A stretch of DNA of 64,000 bases from Pempheris klunzingeri. Its lineage: Eukaryota; Chordata; Actinopteri; Acropomatiformes; Pempheridae. The notes under the pieces are model-generated. The model did no database searches. It was not told the origin of the DNA and saw only the letters and a program-made list of their open reading frames with translations. The DNA is taken from positions 8,924,001 through 8,988,000 of the forward strand of contig NC_092022.1 in NCBI RefSeq assembly GCF_042242105.1. Reading direction: 5' to 3'. Every line of letters begins with the position of its first letter. The first letter of the stretch is position 1. The position numbers were made by a program, and so were the translations under genes. Positions 48,401 to 60,600 of this stretch are shown here, piece after piece.

Positions 48401-51400
48401 ATCGAGCATTTCATGATTTCAGGTCAGCGGGCATATTTCCTTTTTGTTAGAGAGGAAGAAAATCTATCTATAAAAATCTATAAAATATATCTTTTACACA
48501 CCTGCTGCTTCACTGAAGCCCTGCACTGCCTGTGCTGAACAGTGTAGTGGATGCTAAAAGTCTCAACTGAAAGGCAGTTTTGTTCAGGCTGTAAACTTAC
48601 TGATTAAGGATTGTAACTGTGCACATACGATTGCTTCTTTTTTTTTTTTTTTTTCCTTAATACATGTATTATATGTATTATATCAGCCTCTCCTTTTTTT
48701 CAGCAAGGAGTGTTTGAAACACCCTGAATGGAAGAAGAAATGCTCAGCAAGTACAAATGCATCGACATCTACAACCACACCTGCAACTACATCTACGACT
48801 ACGAGAGCTACAACTACAGCCACAAGGACCTCAACTTTAAACAGCACGAGTCCTGTTAAGATTCCAGTGGTTCCACCTCACCGTTAGTTCTGTCTATGCA
48901 CTGCACTTTAACAAGTGATCGAATAACTCACTGGTTTGTGGTTTTGTAGTTTCATGCACGTTGCACTCACATTAGCTGTGGGCAGTTCAGTTTAAGTTTA
49001 GCTGCCCTTCCTGCTGCACCACGTGGGCTCGCCTTCGAATTATTCAAAGTGTCTGGATGATCATTCATGTTGCCATCAAAGATTTTTAGACAGAAGTGAT
49101 GAGTGGTGGCGTGACTGATTTCTTTGTGTCCACAGCAGAGAACCTGGTCTTGCTGTATCTCCTGTGCCTTGTGGTGATATTTCTGGTGCTCTATTGGCTC
49201 TGGCTGCTCTTCTGCAGAAACCCAACTACAAAGAGTTGTATCTGCTGGAATGCCAATGAAGATGTGGAGCTGCCTGTCAAAGCCTCCAAATTAAGCGGTA
49301 ACCAACGATTGAATGTGTTTAAGCACATTTACTCAAGTACTGTTTCTTTGGTAGTTGTGCTTTATCTGAGTACTTTTATTTTATGCAACTCATTACCTCA
49401 ACTTCACTATAGTTCATAGGCACACATAGTGCTTTTTTCACTCCACTACTTTTAGTTGACTGCTTAAGTTAAAAGAGATTGTTTTAGAGATTAATATTTT
49501 ACAAACAGAAGAAATGACCATCTTGTAAATATGACAGTATGTAATAAAGTTCAAACTTAATACAGCATAAGAATGCTGCTTACATTTCAATGCATCTTTA
49601 ATAATAATCCACTATTATGATATCTAATAATTTAAGGGCGCCAGGAGCCATTCGGGGCACAAATGAGTACCTCTACTTCTGACACTTGAAGTGCATTCAG
49701 CTGTTGATCCTTCTTCACTCTTACTTAACTAACATTTTGAGGGCTTTGTAGTGGGATGTTTTTAAATCATGGCATTGCTACTTTAGCCTTAAGCTTGGTA
49801 GTTCTGTAGTTATCCTCTGGAGAGATTCACACACATTTTCTTTTTGGCTACTATCAAAGGCTAAATGTATCAACGCTTCGGTCTTTAACTTAAATTATAT
49901 GAAAAATGTCTTGACTGAACGTTAACTTTTGAAATGTGCTTTCTCACTGCTGTTCAAGCGAGAAGCTTACTGATAGTATCTTCTTTCCTCCTAACAGAGC
50001 AATGCAGTCATCAAGGCAGCACCATGACCACACTGGTTTGTGCCCAGTTTCGTGCATTTTGTGTTCTCTTGAGCTAGAAATCTAGATTAGAGCAGTGCTG
50101 TACGTGGACAGTCAGAGGACTTTGTGAAAAAGTTCAATAAGAGCAAAAATGAAACATTGATCATAATTTGTAGTCAAATTGAACCAAAGCTGTTTTAAAT
50201 TATCAAGATGAATTGCAAAACCACACTAATTTCACACTCTTCAGTTAGCAACAAAGACTTTCACTCCTTCTCTCTTGTTTGTCCTTTCAAGGCATTAAAC
50301 ATATCTGAGGGAACTCCCATGATGACTCTGAGTCCGAGCGCAGCACCAGATCATCCAGCCCACAACAGTCCACTACTGCCAGACGCTGAACACAAAGGTA
50401 AGATTCGATGCACAGCCTCTGAAGGAGCGACTTTGGTGAATAGACTGAAGCTCATTGTTCCTCTCCAACACTGGTGAATAGCTAATAAGTGGGAACACTT
50501 TCTTGCTAATAGTTTACCAAAAATATTTCAGTAGAATCAGTTACAATTTTCTCTGTTACATCCCTTCAGCAGACACTTGCATTACTTTTATAGTATAAAA
50601 CAAGTGATATATGGGAGTGGCTCTCAATCTTTATGACACCAAGGACCCATAAACGGACCCAAATTAGACCATGGACCCCCATTTGATAAGATTTTGTCCC
50701 AGGCTTCCCCATCTGATAGTATTTTAGCTTTTAGATGTTTTATTAAAACCCTTGATGAAAATAGTCATACACACCATTATGTTACTTGAATTATCTTACT
50801 TGATGAATTACACTGCAAATAAATTGCAGGGGACCTCCTGGAACCCCCCCTAAGGACCCCCAGAGTCCCCAGACCTCACTTTGACTTGTACTGATATATA
50901 GCATGTTGATATAGGCTCGAAGGGCTAACCATGGATCTTTTTATTATCAAAGTTAACAAACTATGTGTATAGTGTAAACGTGCATTGATCTGCACTATTG
51001 GAATTTGCGTTCACCTTTTTCTATGGAAGGTCAGAAGGTCACTATCTCATGATAGTATTACAGCTACTACTGTTGCTACAACTGCTGCCAACAGCAGAGA
51101 AAAACATGTATGAAAGGCAGCTCAGAGGTGTTATGATCTATTCAAATCTCACTTCAGGTTCGGTTTTGTATTGTGAAGCCAGACGCAATTTCAATACCTC
51201 AAGTGAGAAGCCACTTTGTCCACAACTGCAAAAAAGAATGTGAAATTGTAGCGTCAAGTCAAGACGTCTTCAGGGGCGTTTATGAAACTGCATTTTTGAG
51301 GTTTGGGGTTTTTCTGGAGGACAAGTTCTTTAACAGAGTCATGAAAATTGAGACACATCAGATAAATCTGTTTCGGGGAACATTAAAATGTCTTTGGCCA

Positions 51401-53962
51401 TTCTGTATCTGACTCCCATTGGTCACTTGGGGGTTAAAAAAGGCATTTTGCTCTCTCAAGTTATTTTCAAGTCAATTCATTTTTGCGTTTGTGTTAAGTT
51501 TCTGAGGTCACTGGCTCAACAGCTACACACAAGAACAAATCCATGGTGCTGATATTGTTTAAACACAAGTAACATAATATCATAAAAACTGTACTGTGAC
51601 TTACTGCTTGTATAAAGAAAGGATTTTTGTTTAGATGTGAGATAAAAGAGTTTTTCTCTGTGGAGTACTTTAACATGATATCTATTTCTGAAGAGAGGCC
51701 TGATTCAGATGCAGAGAGTTCAAAGCTTCTTCAAAACTGATACCAGAGGAAGTGTACAAAATGTGTAGGTTCACCACCAGGTCAATAAAAGTTATTGCTA
51801 CAGTGAATAAGCATTGTATAACGCAAAATTCAATTAGCATACACACGTTTGTCTCCCATCTACACATTTGTGTACTACAGTGGGCCACTCCACTTTGATT
51901 GATTGAGGGTTTGTGGTTCAAAACTTGACATTGAGATCACCAGTTACCAATACAATGTCATACTTGGACACAATATGAAATAGAAACTCTGAATTTCTTT
52001 GATTAAACCCTACAGGAATTTAGGGACTGAGTTGATTACATAAATCTGTAACTTTGCCTTGAATGATACAGGCAAGAACTAGAAATCCCAGCATCGATGT
52101 TAGAGGAACTTTATTAATACCCGAAGTACTTAAACATATTCTGCAACCATCAAATGTAAAGGACACATCAGCAGAGCAGATGCTTGCATGCTTCAAGACT
52201 TGACGTTAAAATGTAGCCTCACTAATCATTGTGACACTTTTTTTTCTAAAAATGTCATGGTGACTGTTTCCCCCATCTCGTTACTGTTGCGGTGCACTAT
52301 CTGAAGCTGCATTTTTTCACTCCAGAATGGCAGCCTTTTCATCTCTGCTTCTTCAGCACGCTATTTATCACCAATCAGCCATGTGGCCCATAGTGTGGAG
52401 GTGCAAACTGGGAAACAGGACGCCTTCACTTTTTCTCATCAGTCAGCAATTCAGCATTAGGGGAAATGGCAAATCAGATAATGAGCACATGTCACTAAAC
52501 TGTGAACTTTTTTTTGTCCTTTTATGTTTGAACTCTTTTGAACTCATCAACATTCATGCATGTTCAGATGTTATTTATAGGATATGGTATGTGAAAGGTT
52601 GATGAAGCCACTTTGCTTTTCCACAGCTTGTTTTTACCTTTCATTTGCTCATTTTCAGAAGCCATAAGACTTGTTTAGTTTCCTTATTTAAAACAAAACA
52701 CATTACAGTAGATCAATGCTTCACTCTTGATATTGCAGTTTAAGCTGTTATTCACTATTTGCCTGATACAGCCCTGTGTTGCCAGTCATTACCGTCATTA
52801 GTGATGCCATGTCGTTGTGTCTGGCGTTAACAAACCAGCATCCAAGTCACCTTATACTCACCGACTCCTGTGTTCTTGCCTTTCCTGTGCACTGCGTTGT
52901 TCTTATCATGATGAGTGACTTGACTGTCAGATGTTTTACGGGAAGTTTTAATTAAAAGTTCAAATTTCTATGCTGCACTGCAACAGCTGTTTTTCCCTGG
53001 TTGATTCAGTGTTGATTTTAAAACATCCCCACCAGAAATCATTACAGGATAAAGCTAAATCTATATTTCCATAAAGAAAACAAATCCCATAGAGACGAAA
53101 AACATCAACGTGTCAGTCCATCTCTCTCTTCTTTCTGACTTCCTGCCTTGTCTTTAGCAGCACCCAACAGCTGGGCCCTGTAGTTCTTAGTAAATCTTAC
53201 TCATCCACAGGAGGAAGTAGTGATCCTGAGTAAGAGAGCAATGACGAATGAAAAAAACATACTCCCCAGGGCTTGATCAGGCATAGGCTACATAGACAAT
53301 GCTGATCGGTTAATTGTGTGTTTTGCTCTGTGCAATAGAGAATATCACTTGTCCTTCAGGAGTACGTGAACCTTTCCATAATGAATGCAGTCATCAGGGC
53401 AGATCCCATGACGTGGAAATGTCTCTACAGAGTTTATGTATCTCAGTGACCTTTAGTGTAGCTTTAATCTGGGTTTACAGTTGGCGAAAAAAGTTTTACC
53501 TTAATGAGGTTAACCACTAGCACATTTGACAGACGGTGCATTCTTCTGACTGAATTTTTTCCGTCGCAAAGTTTTCAGTTTTGCACATCCTGCATCCTCT
53601 GACTGTCTGATTGTCTCCTTTCAGCTGCCAGACAAGATCATCAGTCGGAGCACTGGCCGGCCATTGTCCTCTACGCGATTATAAAGGAGGTGCCCTTGCG
53701 TCGGTGGAAGGAGTTCTTGCGTCTGCTCTCGGTGGCTGATCAGCAGCTGGAGCGGGTCGAGCTGGAGGCCGGTTTGGGTCAGGGCTCCATGGAGAGGCAG
53801 TACCAGATGCTGAGGCTGTGGAGCCAGCGCCCCTCTGCAAGCATGAATGATGTCTTCTCGGCCTTGCACCACATGGATTTATCTGGCTGCGCACAGCTGC
53901 TGCAGGAAAGCCTGGAGAAGCTGCAGGGGAGGCCGGAAGTGATGCAAGGTTTCACAGCCTGA
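45480..53962 (+). CDS. tnfrsf25: TNF receptor superfamily member 25 (death receptor 3)-like
   Basis: Ten coding exons: 45480-45494, 46492-46585, 46682-46807, 47310-47441, 47593-47641, 48704-48882, 49136-49297, 49998-50035, 50292-50397, 53625-53962 (stop TGA). All phases agree, giving 412 aa; human TNFRSF25 is 417. The signal peptide begins [16 protein letters not shown] and is split after residue 5. Cys-rich repeats span about residues 29-155. A Thr-rich stalk (about 155-198) precedes the TM helix (about 201-225, [20 protein letters not shown]). The C-terminal death domain starts near 320: [13 protein letters not shown] and RQYQMLRLW parallel VPARRWKEFVRTL and DQQYEMLKRW of human DR3. DR3 binds TL1A and signals through TRADD to NF-kB or caspases. 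TNFRSF1A is the alternative but its death domain fits less well. Confidence 0.85.
49314..49790 (+). repeat. Teleost ACTTAAGTA-class interspersed repeat
   Basis: TTTACTCAAGTACTGTTTCT, TATCTGAGTACTTTTATTTT, CACTCCACTACTTTTAG, AATGCTGCTTACATTTCAAT, ATAATAATCCACTATTATGA and GAGTACCTCTACTTCTGACA occur in the order known for this abundant teleost element. It sits in tnfrsf25 intron 7 (49298-49997), starting about 16 bp after the exon 7 donor. The family name was not assigned. Confidence 0.7.
50398..53624 (+). other. tnfrsf25 intron 9 (3.2 kb)
   Basis: The largest intron of the gene. It contains a hAT-like MITE (50615-50893) and a short block near 53393-53420 resembling exon 8. No other coding exon was recognised. 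Open frames at about 51000-51410 and 52327-52602 look non-coding. Confidence 0.5.
50615..50893. mobile_element. hAT-like non-autonomous DNA transposon (MITE)
   Basis: The left end GAGTGGCTCTCAATCT and the right end CTCACTTTGACTTGTACTG resemble the terminal inverted repeats CAGTGGTTCTCAAA..TTTGAGAACCACTG of teleost hAT MITEs. C-rich ACCCCC blocks lie internally, as usual for this type. The flanks ATATATGG (50607-50614) and ATATATAG (50894-50901) form an 8-bp target-site duplication with one mismatch, the size expected for hAT. It is non-coding. Confidence 0.65.
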
Positions 53963-55430
53963 GGAAGTTACACAGTCCATGGTTTCAATGGGGCGATGCA
54001 GCCTGCACCTCCAACAGGGGGCACACTATCATAAAATGAGAGACATCAGTGTTTCAACCTTGGATGCCAGTGCAAGACTAGAAACTTCAGCAACTTCCTG
54101 GAGAGGACGTTACTAACTGTAGATAGTACACGGTACAATCACAGAAAACTGCAAAAATGTCACAAATGACCCATGCTGAGTAATGCAGATGTATATCACA
54201 ATCTAGGGAAGAGTTAAATGGCCTTATGGAGATGGTCCCCCCACTACAACTGGAGTTTTTCCTCTTTTCCTATTTATTTTGATGGATAAATATCATCAAA
54301 CGTATTCAAGAAAAGTTTGTTGCAGAATTGGAGCTTATATTAAGTAGTTTCCTCAAATGCAAGTGACAAAAACAACAACAACAGCAGTTTCTTTTTTTTC
54401 TGTTAACATTCATGCAGAACTCTTGTAACCTAGGTGGAGATAATAAAAAAAAATCCAACTGATTTATGGGAAATCCCCCTGTATTAGCTATAATGTTAAA
54501 ACACCCCTTAGCACATCACGTAACACCAAGCTTCCGCGCAGCATTTCTTAAAGGCCAGCAATGCAGGGATGTGGTTTTACAACAGAAATGTAAATGTGAG
54601 ACACCCTGTCACTGTGTGTGTGTGTGTGGTGGTGTGTGTTGGGGAGGGGGGTACAGAAAAGGAACAAAAACTTCCTTTTTTTAAATTGTAAATTAGCGTG
54701 CAAGATTTTTTTTTTTTTTTTTTTTGGTGCTTGGCTTTTTATTTTTTACAAAGCAAGTCCTTTTCAGTTTGAGTATTTAAACTCTGTGAACATTTCAGTG
54801 TGCATCTATGATGTTTGAGCAGCACCTCTACAGATCATTTCACCATGCCTTGACATCTCCTTCATCTTGGTTGACACCAAAGTCTGGCATATCAACTCAG
54901 CCACGGATTCTTGCTGCTCACCCTCGCATGGGAAGAAAACTGAAATCCCCATAGGACGTCAGATTTTCAGTTTCCTGCACATAAATGGTGTCAACGAGCA
55001 GCAGACTGGGTTTTTCCTCACCACACATGTTCCATCAGTTTCATGTTGTGGGGTCGGGGTATCTCTCTTTGAGAGTTTTTGTGTGTCAGTTCATTTACTG
55101 ACAGTAAAACTATTTCCAATTAATAGTTTATTAATGGATGTTTTATGATTCTTTGTCTGGGGTTTTTAACTCTGGATCTTGAGGTGTGTGTGTGTGTGTG
55201 TGTGTGTGTATAGATGTTATAGTTATTATTTTTCATTTTCTGAAACTACTTATGGATGCTTGCATATTTTGTAACAAGCTCAGTGAATTATCATATAGAG
55301 ACAGTCCGTGTCAGGAACTTTGTCCTCGATGGAGTCACTTATGGTACGAATTTATGGTAACATGGCATTGTAAGAGCCTGAGTCAGTGTCACCACACAGT
55401 ATGTCATGAATAAAATTCTTGGCCACAAGG
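53963..55430 (+). other. tnfrsf25 3'UTR
   Basis: Poly(A) signals AATAAA at 54442-54447 and 55409-55414. Contains (GT)n tracts at about 54614-54630 and 55183-55209 and a T-run at 54709-54725. No coding feature. Confidence 0.5.
55183..55209. repeat. (GT)n microsatellite
   Basis: A pure GT run in the tnfrsf25 3' region; a similar run lies at about 56027-56053. Confidence 0.9.
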
Positions 55431-56192
55431 TGGGAGTATTGGAGTGTTTGAACAGCAGCAGCAGCAGCAGCTGGTGTGCAGTTTTGACAACAGGACCCCT
55501 TACAAAGAAAATGTAGGCAGGGTGCTTGAGCTGCTTTTATTCTTGAGGTGGATTAGACCAACCTCATGAATTGCAAATTCTGCTTTTCAGCACAAAGGAC
55601 AGCTGTCCTGCACTGTCGATATCCCCTGAATAGGAAACACATAGATCTCATACCATGCATCATATTTGAGTCTGAAATTCAGGCTGCAGGTGTAAATAAA
55701 CACATGTTGACATGAGCGAAGTTATTGTTTACAACTGTACGTGAATGCAGCATTTTTGGAGACTTTTCAAATCACAACTTTGATAGAAAACATGAATGCA
55801 AAAGTCACATTGTATTATCAGATTTTAGGCGTCCGGTCTGTTGGTGGGCTGCATTTTTTTTAATTATCAATATCATGCACGACAAGATTACAACGCGAGA
55901 AAATGTCGAGTTTCCAAAATGTTTTCCAAGCATTGTTTATGTTTTATTGAGCTGTATACCAGTAATTAAATGACCACGCATGCTCATTGGAGGCAGATGG
56001 GAAAAGTGCAATTAAATGAAATAAAAATGTGTGTGTGTGTGTGTGTGTGTGTGCGGGCGGAGGAAGTAATGAACGCCTTTAAATAACCTTTTCTCACTTT
56101 CACATTTTTTTTCACGCCTTTCATTCCTAGAAGCACTAACTGTCTCTTTCTGTGTAAACCAACGGAGAGGATCTGATTTTACCGCCTGTTTT
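55431..56192. other. Intergenic region tnfrsf25 / ttc34
   Basis: A short (CAG)n run near 55455-55471 and a (GT)n run at about 56027-56053. No gene was seen. The next gene starts on the same strand. Confidence 0.5.
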
Positions 56193-56223
56193 ATGCGGTA
56201 TTATTATGCGGTATTATTATGCG
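56193..56223. repeat. 13-bp tandem repeat, 2.4 copies
   Basis: The unit ATGCGGTATTATT occurs twice plus a partial third copy just upstream of the ttc34 X-box. Confidence 0.8.
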
Positions 56224-56261
56224 CCATTATTGTGGTCTTCAGAGGAGCGCGAGCGTTGGTG

Positions 56262-56276
56262 GTTGCTATTGGCAAC
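56262..56276 (+). promoter_or_regulatory. RFX X-box upstream of ttc34
   Basis: GTTGCT-ATT-GGCAAC: two strong X-box half-sites with a 3-nt spacer, within the allowed 1-3 nt range. It lies about 300 bp before the end of 5'UTR exon 1 (56574), in GC-rich DNA likely to be the core promoter. Confidence 0.65.
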
Positions 56277-56299
56277 CGGACCCGTGCGCACGAGAACAA

Positions 56300-56574
56300 G
56301 AGCTCGCGCAACGGGACAGCCCCAGAGCAGACGGAGAGGACAGAGCAAAGGAGTTCTCTTTGTTTTTCTCATATTTTCTATTTTTGTTGCTGTCTCTCGG
56401 TCTCTTCTCACCTGTTTCAGACTTTGCAGAAACTTCGCCGCAGCTTTTGTTGTATGAGCGCCTTGTTGTCCGGGCAACTCTGAGCCGAGAGCTATTGAAT
56501 TACAAATATGGGGCCCAGGTTTTCTCTTCTCTCCTCTCCCAGATGCAGAAAATGAACCGACACCGACCGTATCG
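56300..56574 (+). other. ttc34 5'UTR exon 1 (3' end certain, 5' end inferred)
   Basis: Ends at a consensus donor ATCG|GTGAGT (donor 56575). It would splice to the acceptor at 57551-57552. A short upstream ORF (MQKMNRHRPYR) starts in this exon and stops right across the splice junction. The transcription start is not determined. Confidence 0.5.
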
Positions 56575-57552
56575 GTGAGTTGTTTCCTTTAAAAGTCATG
56601 GATTTAGTTCGTGTGTGTGTTTTTTTTTTTTTTTTCTTCAGGTTTTGGTGGGTCTGCTGATGGCAACAAAAGCCAAGAGGGAGCAGGTGGGTGAGCCATG
56701 GGCTAGAGAGAGCCAGAGATCCCCTCCTCACAGGGGCGAAAATAAGTTTTCTATATGCAAAGAAAACATTTAAAATCAGGTATTTGTTCAAAGAAGTCTG
56801 GCAGTAGTGGACCAGAGCGTTTTCATATTTGTCACAGTACCACTTTAAATATTTTCTATAGAACAATGTCCTTAAATTTGACACTCTTCCCAGTTTTGCT
56901 TAAAAAATGTGCCAATATTTAATATTGACCCTTATTAGTGTAAATATGGGAACATCAGTTTCACATAACTTCAGTGTTTATAAAGGTTAATTTGTGCAAA
57001 ACAGGTCAAAACTTTCAAACATCCTTGACTGAAAGTAATTTTGTCATTTATGTCTTTTCTATTTTTCTGTCTCTCTTTTCACATTTGTTTTATTGTTGAG
57101 CTGCTGTTACAGGTACATTTCCCAGACACAGGATTGATAAAGTTTGTCTTATCTTATCTGATCTGATCTTATTAAGTTTTTCTTTACAAATGAAAGATAA
57201 TAATACTGCTGCCAAATAAAGAGTTGCATCAGTGCCCAAATATCAGCAGTAAAAATAACATCAAACCAAATACAATCAATGATGGCTGAATTCCATTCAG
57301 CTGCTACGGTTTTGGGATCCTGGTATTGTACATGCTGGCTCACTGTCATGGCTTACTGGGACACTTTAACACGACCAGTCCGTCTTTTATGTTGTCAGTA
57401 AAAACCTGCTCTGAGTCAAAATGTCTGTCATGAGAAAAGCCAGCTGTGAGATGTATTGATACAATATGCTGTGTGTTGATAATTCTGCTTGTTTAACTAA
57501 CAATTTCAAAGTTAAAACATATTTCTATCCTGGTGTTTTTTTTAACCACCAG
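56575..57552 (+). other. ttc34 intron 1
   Basis: AT-rich; holds a LINE 3' tail near 57091-57172. No coding feature was recognised. Confidence 0.6.
57091..57172 (+). mobile_element. LINE 3' tail (L2-type) fragment
   Basis: GGATTGATAAAGTTTGTCTT followed by (ATCTT/ATCTG) tandem units, the diverged GGGATCAATAAAGT-plus-microsatellite tail of teleost L2-type LINEs. The body of the element is not recognisable. Confidence 0.6.
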
Positions 57553-57611
57553 GTGACATCTGTGCTGTCATCACTGTGAAGAGGTGAAGAGAGAAAAACG
57601 TCTGTCTGATC

Positions 57612-60600
57612 ATGACCGCTCTGGTTCCACCTGGTGTCAAAGTTTCAGACCTCTGTGAGGAAGGAGACAAGCTCCTTGAGGCTGGAGAGCTCAACAGGGC
57701 CACCTCTCTCTACATGTCTGCCTTCAGGACTCACGCTGCCTCCACCGTGTCCCACATGCGGACTCTGAAGTCCAGCCTGGGTGGGGTGATCTCTACGCTA
57801 GAAGGCTGGCTTGACAGTCATGGGGAGAACCAGCCTGCTGAGGGTCTAAATAAAGGTCTTGTAGCTGTGTTTCTGTCCACACTCTGCCCCAACAATCTGT
57901 CAGCTACCATTTTCAAAATGGAGTCGCTCCTTCAGAGTGGCGGGCATGGCTGCGAAGAGATTTTTGCCCGCTGCACTGCTCTGCTTGAGGGGAAGCGAAG
58001 TCCTCATCCAGAAGATACCACGTGCATGGTGTTGGAGATAACTCGTGCCTTGGCCTGCTTGTTCTCAGAGCCTCACGGTGTCAAGGGGCTGAAGTTTTAC
58101 CTCAAAGCTTACAACAGTAACAAATCTGAAACCGTGACTCTGGTTAAAAGCAGACAAGCTCAGCACCTACCTAAAATAGTGAGGGCCTTTACAGACCAGC
58201 TCCTGCAAATACATCCCTCTCTGATGTTTGACAGTGACTGTGCAGTGACAGCAAAGGAGAACGATAAGCTAGATGTTAATGCTTCTTCTGCAGTTATCGA
58301 GTTTCTGTTTGCTATCTCTCCCAATGACAGAGAAGTGCAGGAACTTCAAGCAGCATATTTGTTTTTGGCAGGCAGGTTTGGGGAGAGTTCAGAGGTGTAC
58401 TCTGCTTTGTTGCGTCATGGTCATTGTCAGAAAAGATCAGACAGTAGTACAGACAAGTCTTTCCAAGACACTCCTGAGACGACGGCAAGACTCCTAACCA
58501 GTCGAGCAGCTGCCTGCTTGTTAGCAGGTGGACGGACTGCGGAGGCATGCATGGCTCTGGGGGAGGCATTTGAGATCCACCCGGCCACTGCCAGAATGTA
58601 TTTCCAAAAGCTATTCACAGATCATGGCACAGGAGTGTCTGCTCGCAACCATCTGCGTCAGCAGGCAGAGAGGGGTCTGTCTGGCTACAGAGAAAGGGTC
58701 CTCACCCGTCCAGACCTGCGGTCCACTGAGGGGGTTGAACTCCTGGACCCTGTGATCACTCAGTTACGGACTCTGTGCCATTTAGAGCCTGGTGGGGGTG
58801 GCAGAGAGCTGCGGGTACGACTGGCTGACTGTCTGCTCCTCAGAGGGGAACACAAAGAGGCCCTCTCTATCTGTAGCCAGCTAGCTGCTGCCCAAGGTCA
58901 GCAGAGCTATCAAAACACTGTACAGGTTCTTCGTGGATATGCGCGACTTCTCTCTGATGACCATAAGGGGGCGCTAGAAGACTTCCAGGCTGTGATTGAA
59001 CACATTTCCCCCCACCCATCCAGCTGTGTAAGGGCACTCTGTGGCAGGGGGCTCCTGCGCATGATGGGTGGCTTAAACTACCTCACAGCTCTAGACTATG
59101 TGACAGCCAGCACGCTGCAGCCGCAGGAAACAGCACTAACTGTTCGCTGCTTGGTGCCATGGAACTACCGGGGGCTGCTGTTTACTGTTTTACTGGAGCA
59201 GGGACGAGTCATGCTGGAGGGGACTGGAGAGCACGGATCCAAGTCCAGTTCCAGTGAGGACTCCCTCCAGCAAGGGGATCAGCTGCAGCCTCCATCAAAG
59301 AGAGACAACCACAGATCGGGGTATGATCTTTGTTTCACATACAGTTTGCGTGATAGATCTTTTTTGGAGGACATTTTAACATAAATTGTCTTTCTTCTTG
59401 TCATTTTCTTGTTGCACTTTTTCCTGCTCTGTGCCCTAGGACTCCTGCTGGTGTCCAGTCCCTGGCTGTGCTGCTGATGGAGCTCCAGCCCAGTGCTGAT
59501 GGGTCTCAGATCCTGGCAGCAGATGCCTTGTACCGGCTTGGCCGGGTGGAGGAGGCCTATCGGCTACTGCTGTCCATCGGGTCCACCAGTCCTCGGGCAC
59601 CCATTCTGGCTCGCCTCGCCCTCCTGCAGCTGCACAGAGGCTTTCTTTATGACACCAATCAGGTATGTAGGTTTCGGGCAGTGGGGCCCAAAGTAAGGTC
59701 CAGAGGCACCCAAAGGGATCCACGGTATCTTCCCACTTTAATTAGGAAAAAATCATGGTTCATGCCAATGAGTGATTTCACAATCCTAACACAGGTATCA
59801 ATTTAAAAATGTCTGTGGTAAGTATACTACAGTACCAGTGCCTAAAAACTGATAAAATCACCAGCATGTTCAGCATTAGGACTACACATAAACTGATTCA
59901 GATGACCACTTACTCATCAATGATTTAATGAATTTGAATTCTTCCCTATTTTTTGGAAATAGAGCAAAAATGACTCAGCACTGACTTCACTCTACTCAGT
60001 GGTCTGTGTTTATGTTAGTCACAGATAGCTTACAGAGCTGTGATTGTGAAATTCCTTTAATTTAATCAATCATATCAAACAGATTCAGATCTGGGGGTGT
60101 AAGGTGAGCTAGATGGGCTCAGTCCGCCTTCTTTTACCATTTAACCATAAACGATAAACCATACGGTAATCTTTTTTATACACCGAATATCATGTACAAC
60201 TTGGTGGTGTGTCAGATTAAGTAGCTTAATGCAGTCATTCCTTTACTTCACAGATTTTACAGTGAAAGAGATAAAGATTTCATATGTGTTCATTTTCCCT
60301 GCAGCTGCTGAAAAAGCTCATTCAGTGCGGAGATACAAGCTGCTTGCGTCCCCTGTTGGCTGTGGCACAACAGAAGGATCGGGCGCTGCTGCAGGCGCAC
60401 TGCCACTCTGTTGCCAAACGCATCCTGGAGGGGACGCGAGAGGAGAGCGCTGTCAGGGAAGCTGTGGTCTATCTGTCCATCGCTATCATGGCCTCTGGTG
60501 ATTAGAATCTGATTGATGAGTTTGTTGCTGGTCTGGTTCTGACTGTTGTCTTCATCAATAGTGGGTAAAACTTTAATCTCAATAGGACGACTGATTAGAG

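Noticed and set aside
50998-51412. Possible small membrane protein gene in tnfrsf25 intron 9
   Set aside because: Two overlapping frames, no splice or Kozak support, unlike any family I know.
45480-53962. TNFRSF1A or another death receptor instead of TNFRSF25
   Set aside because: The death-domain text [13 protein letters not shown]...RQYQMLRLW fits DR3 best from memory, and the neighbour ttc34 fits human 1p36. A tree would settle it.
58273-58755. Overlapping open frames inside the large ttc34 exon
   Set aside because: Shadows of the 590-codon sense frame.
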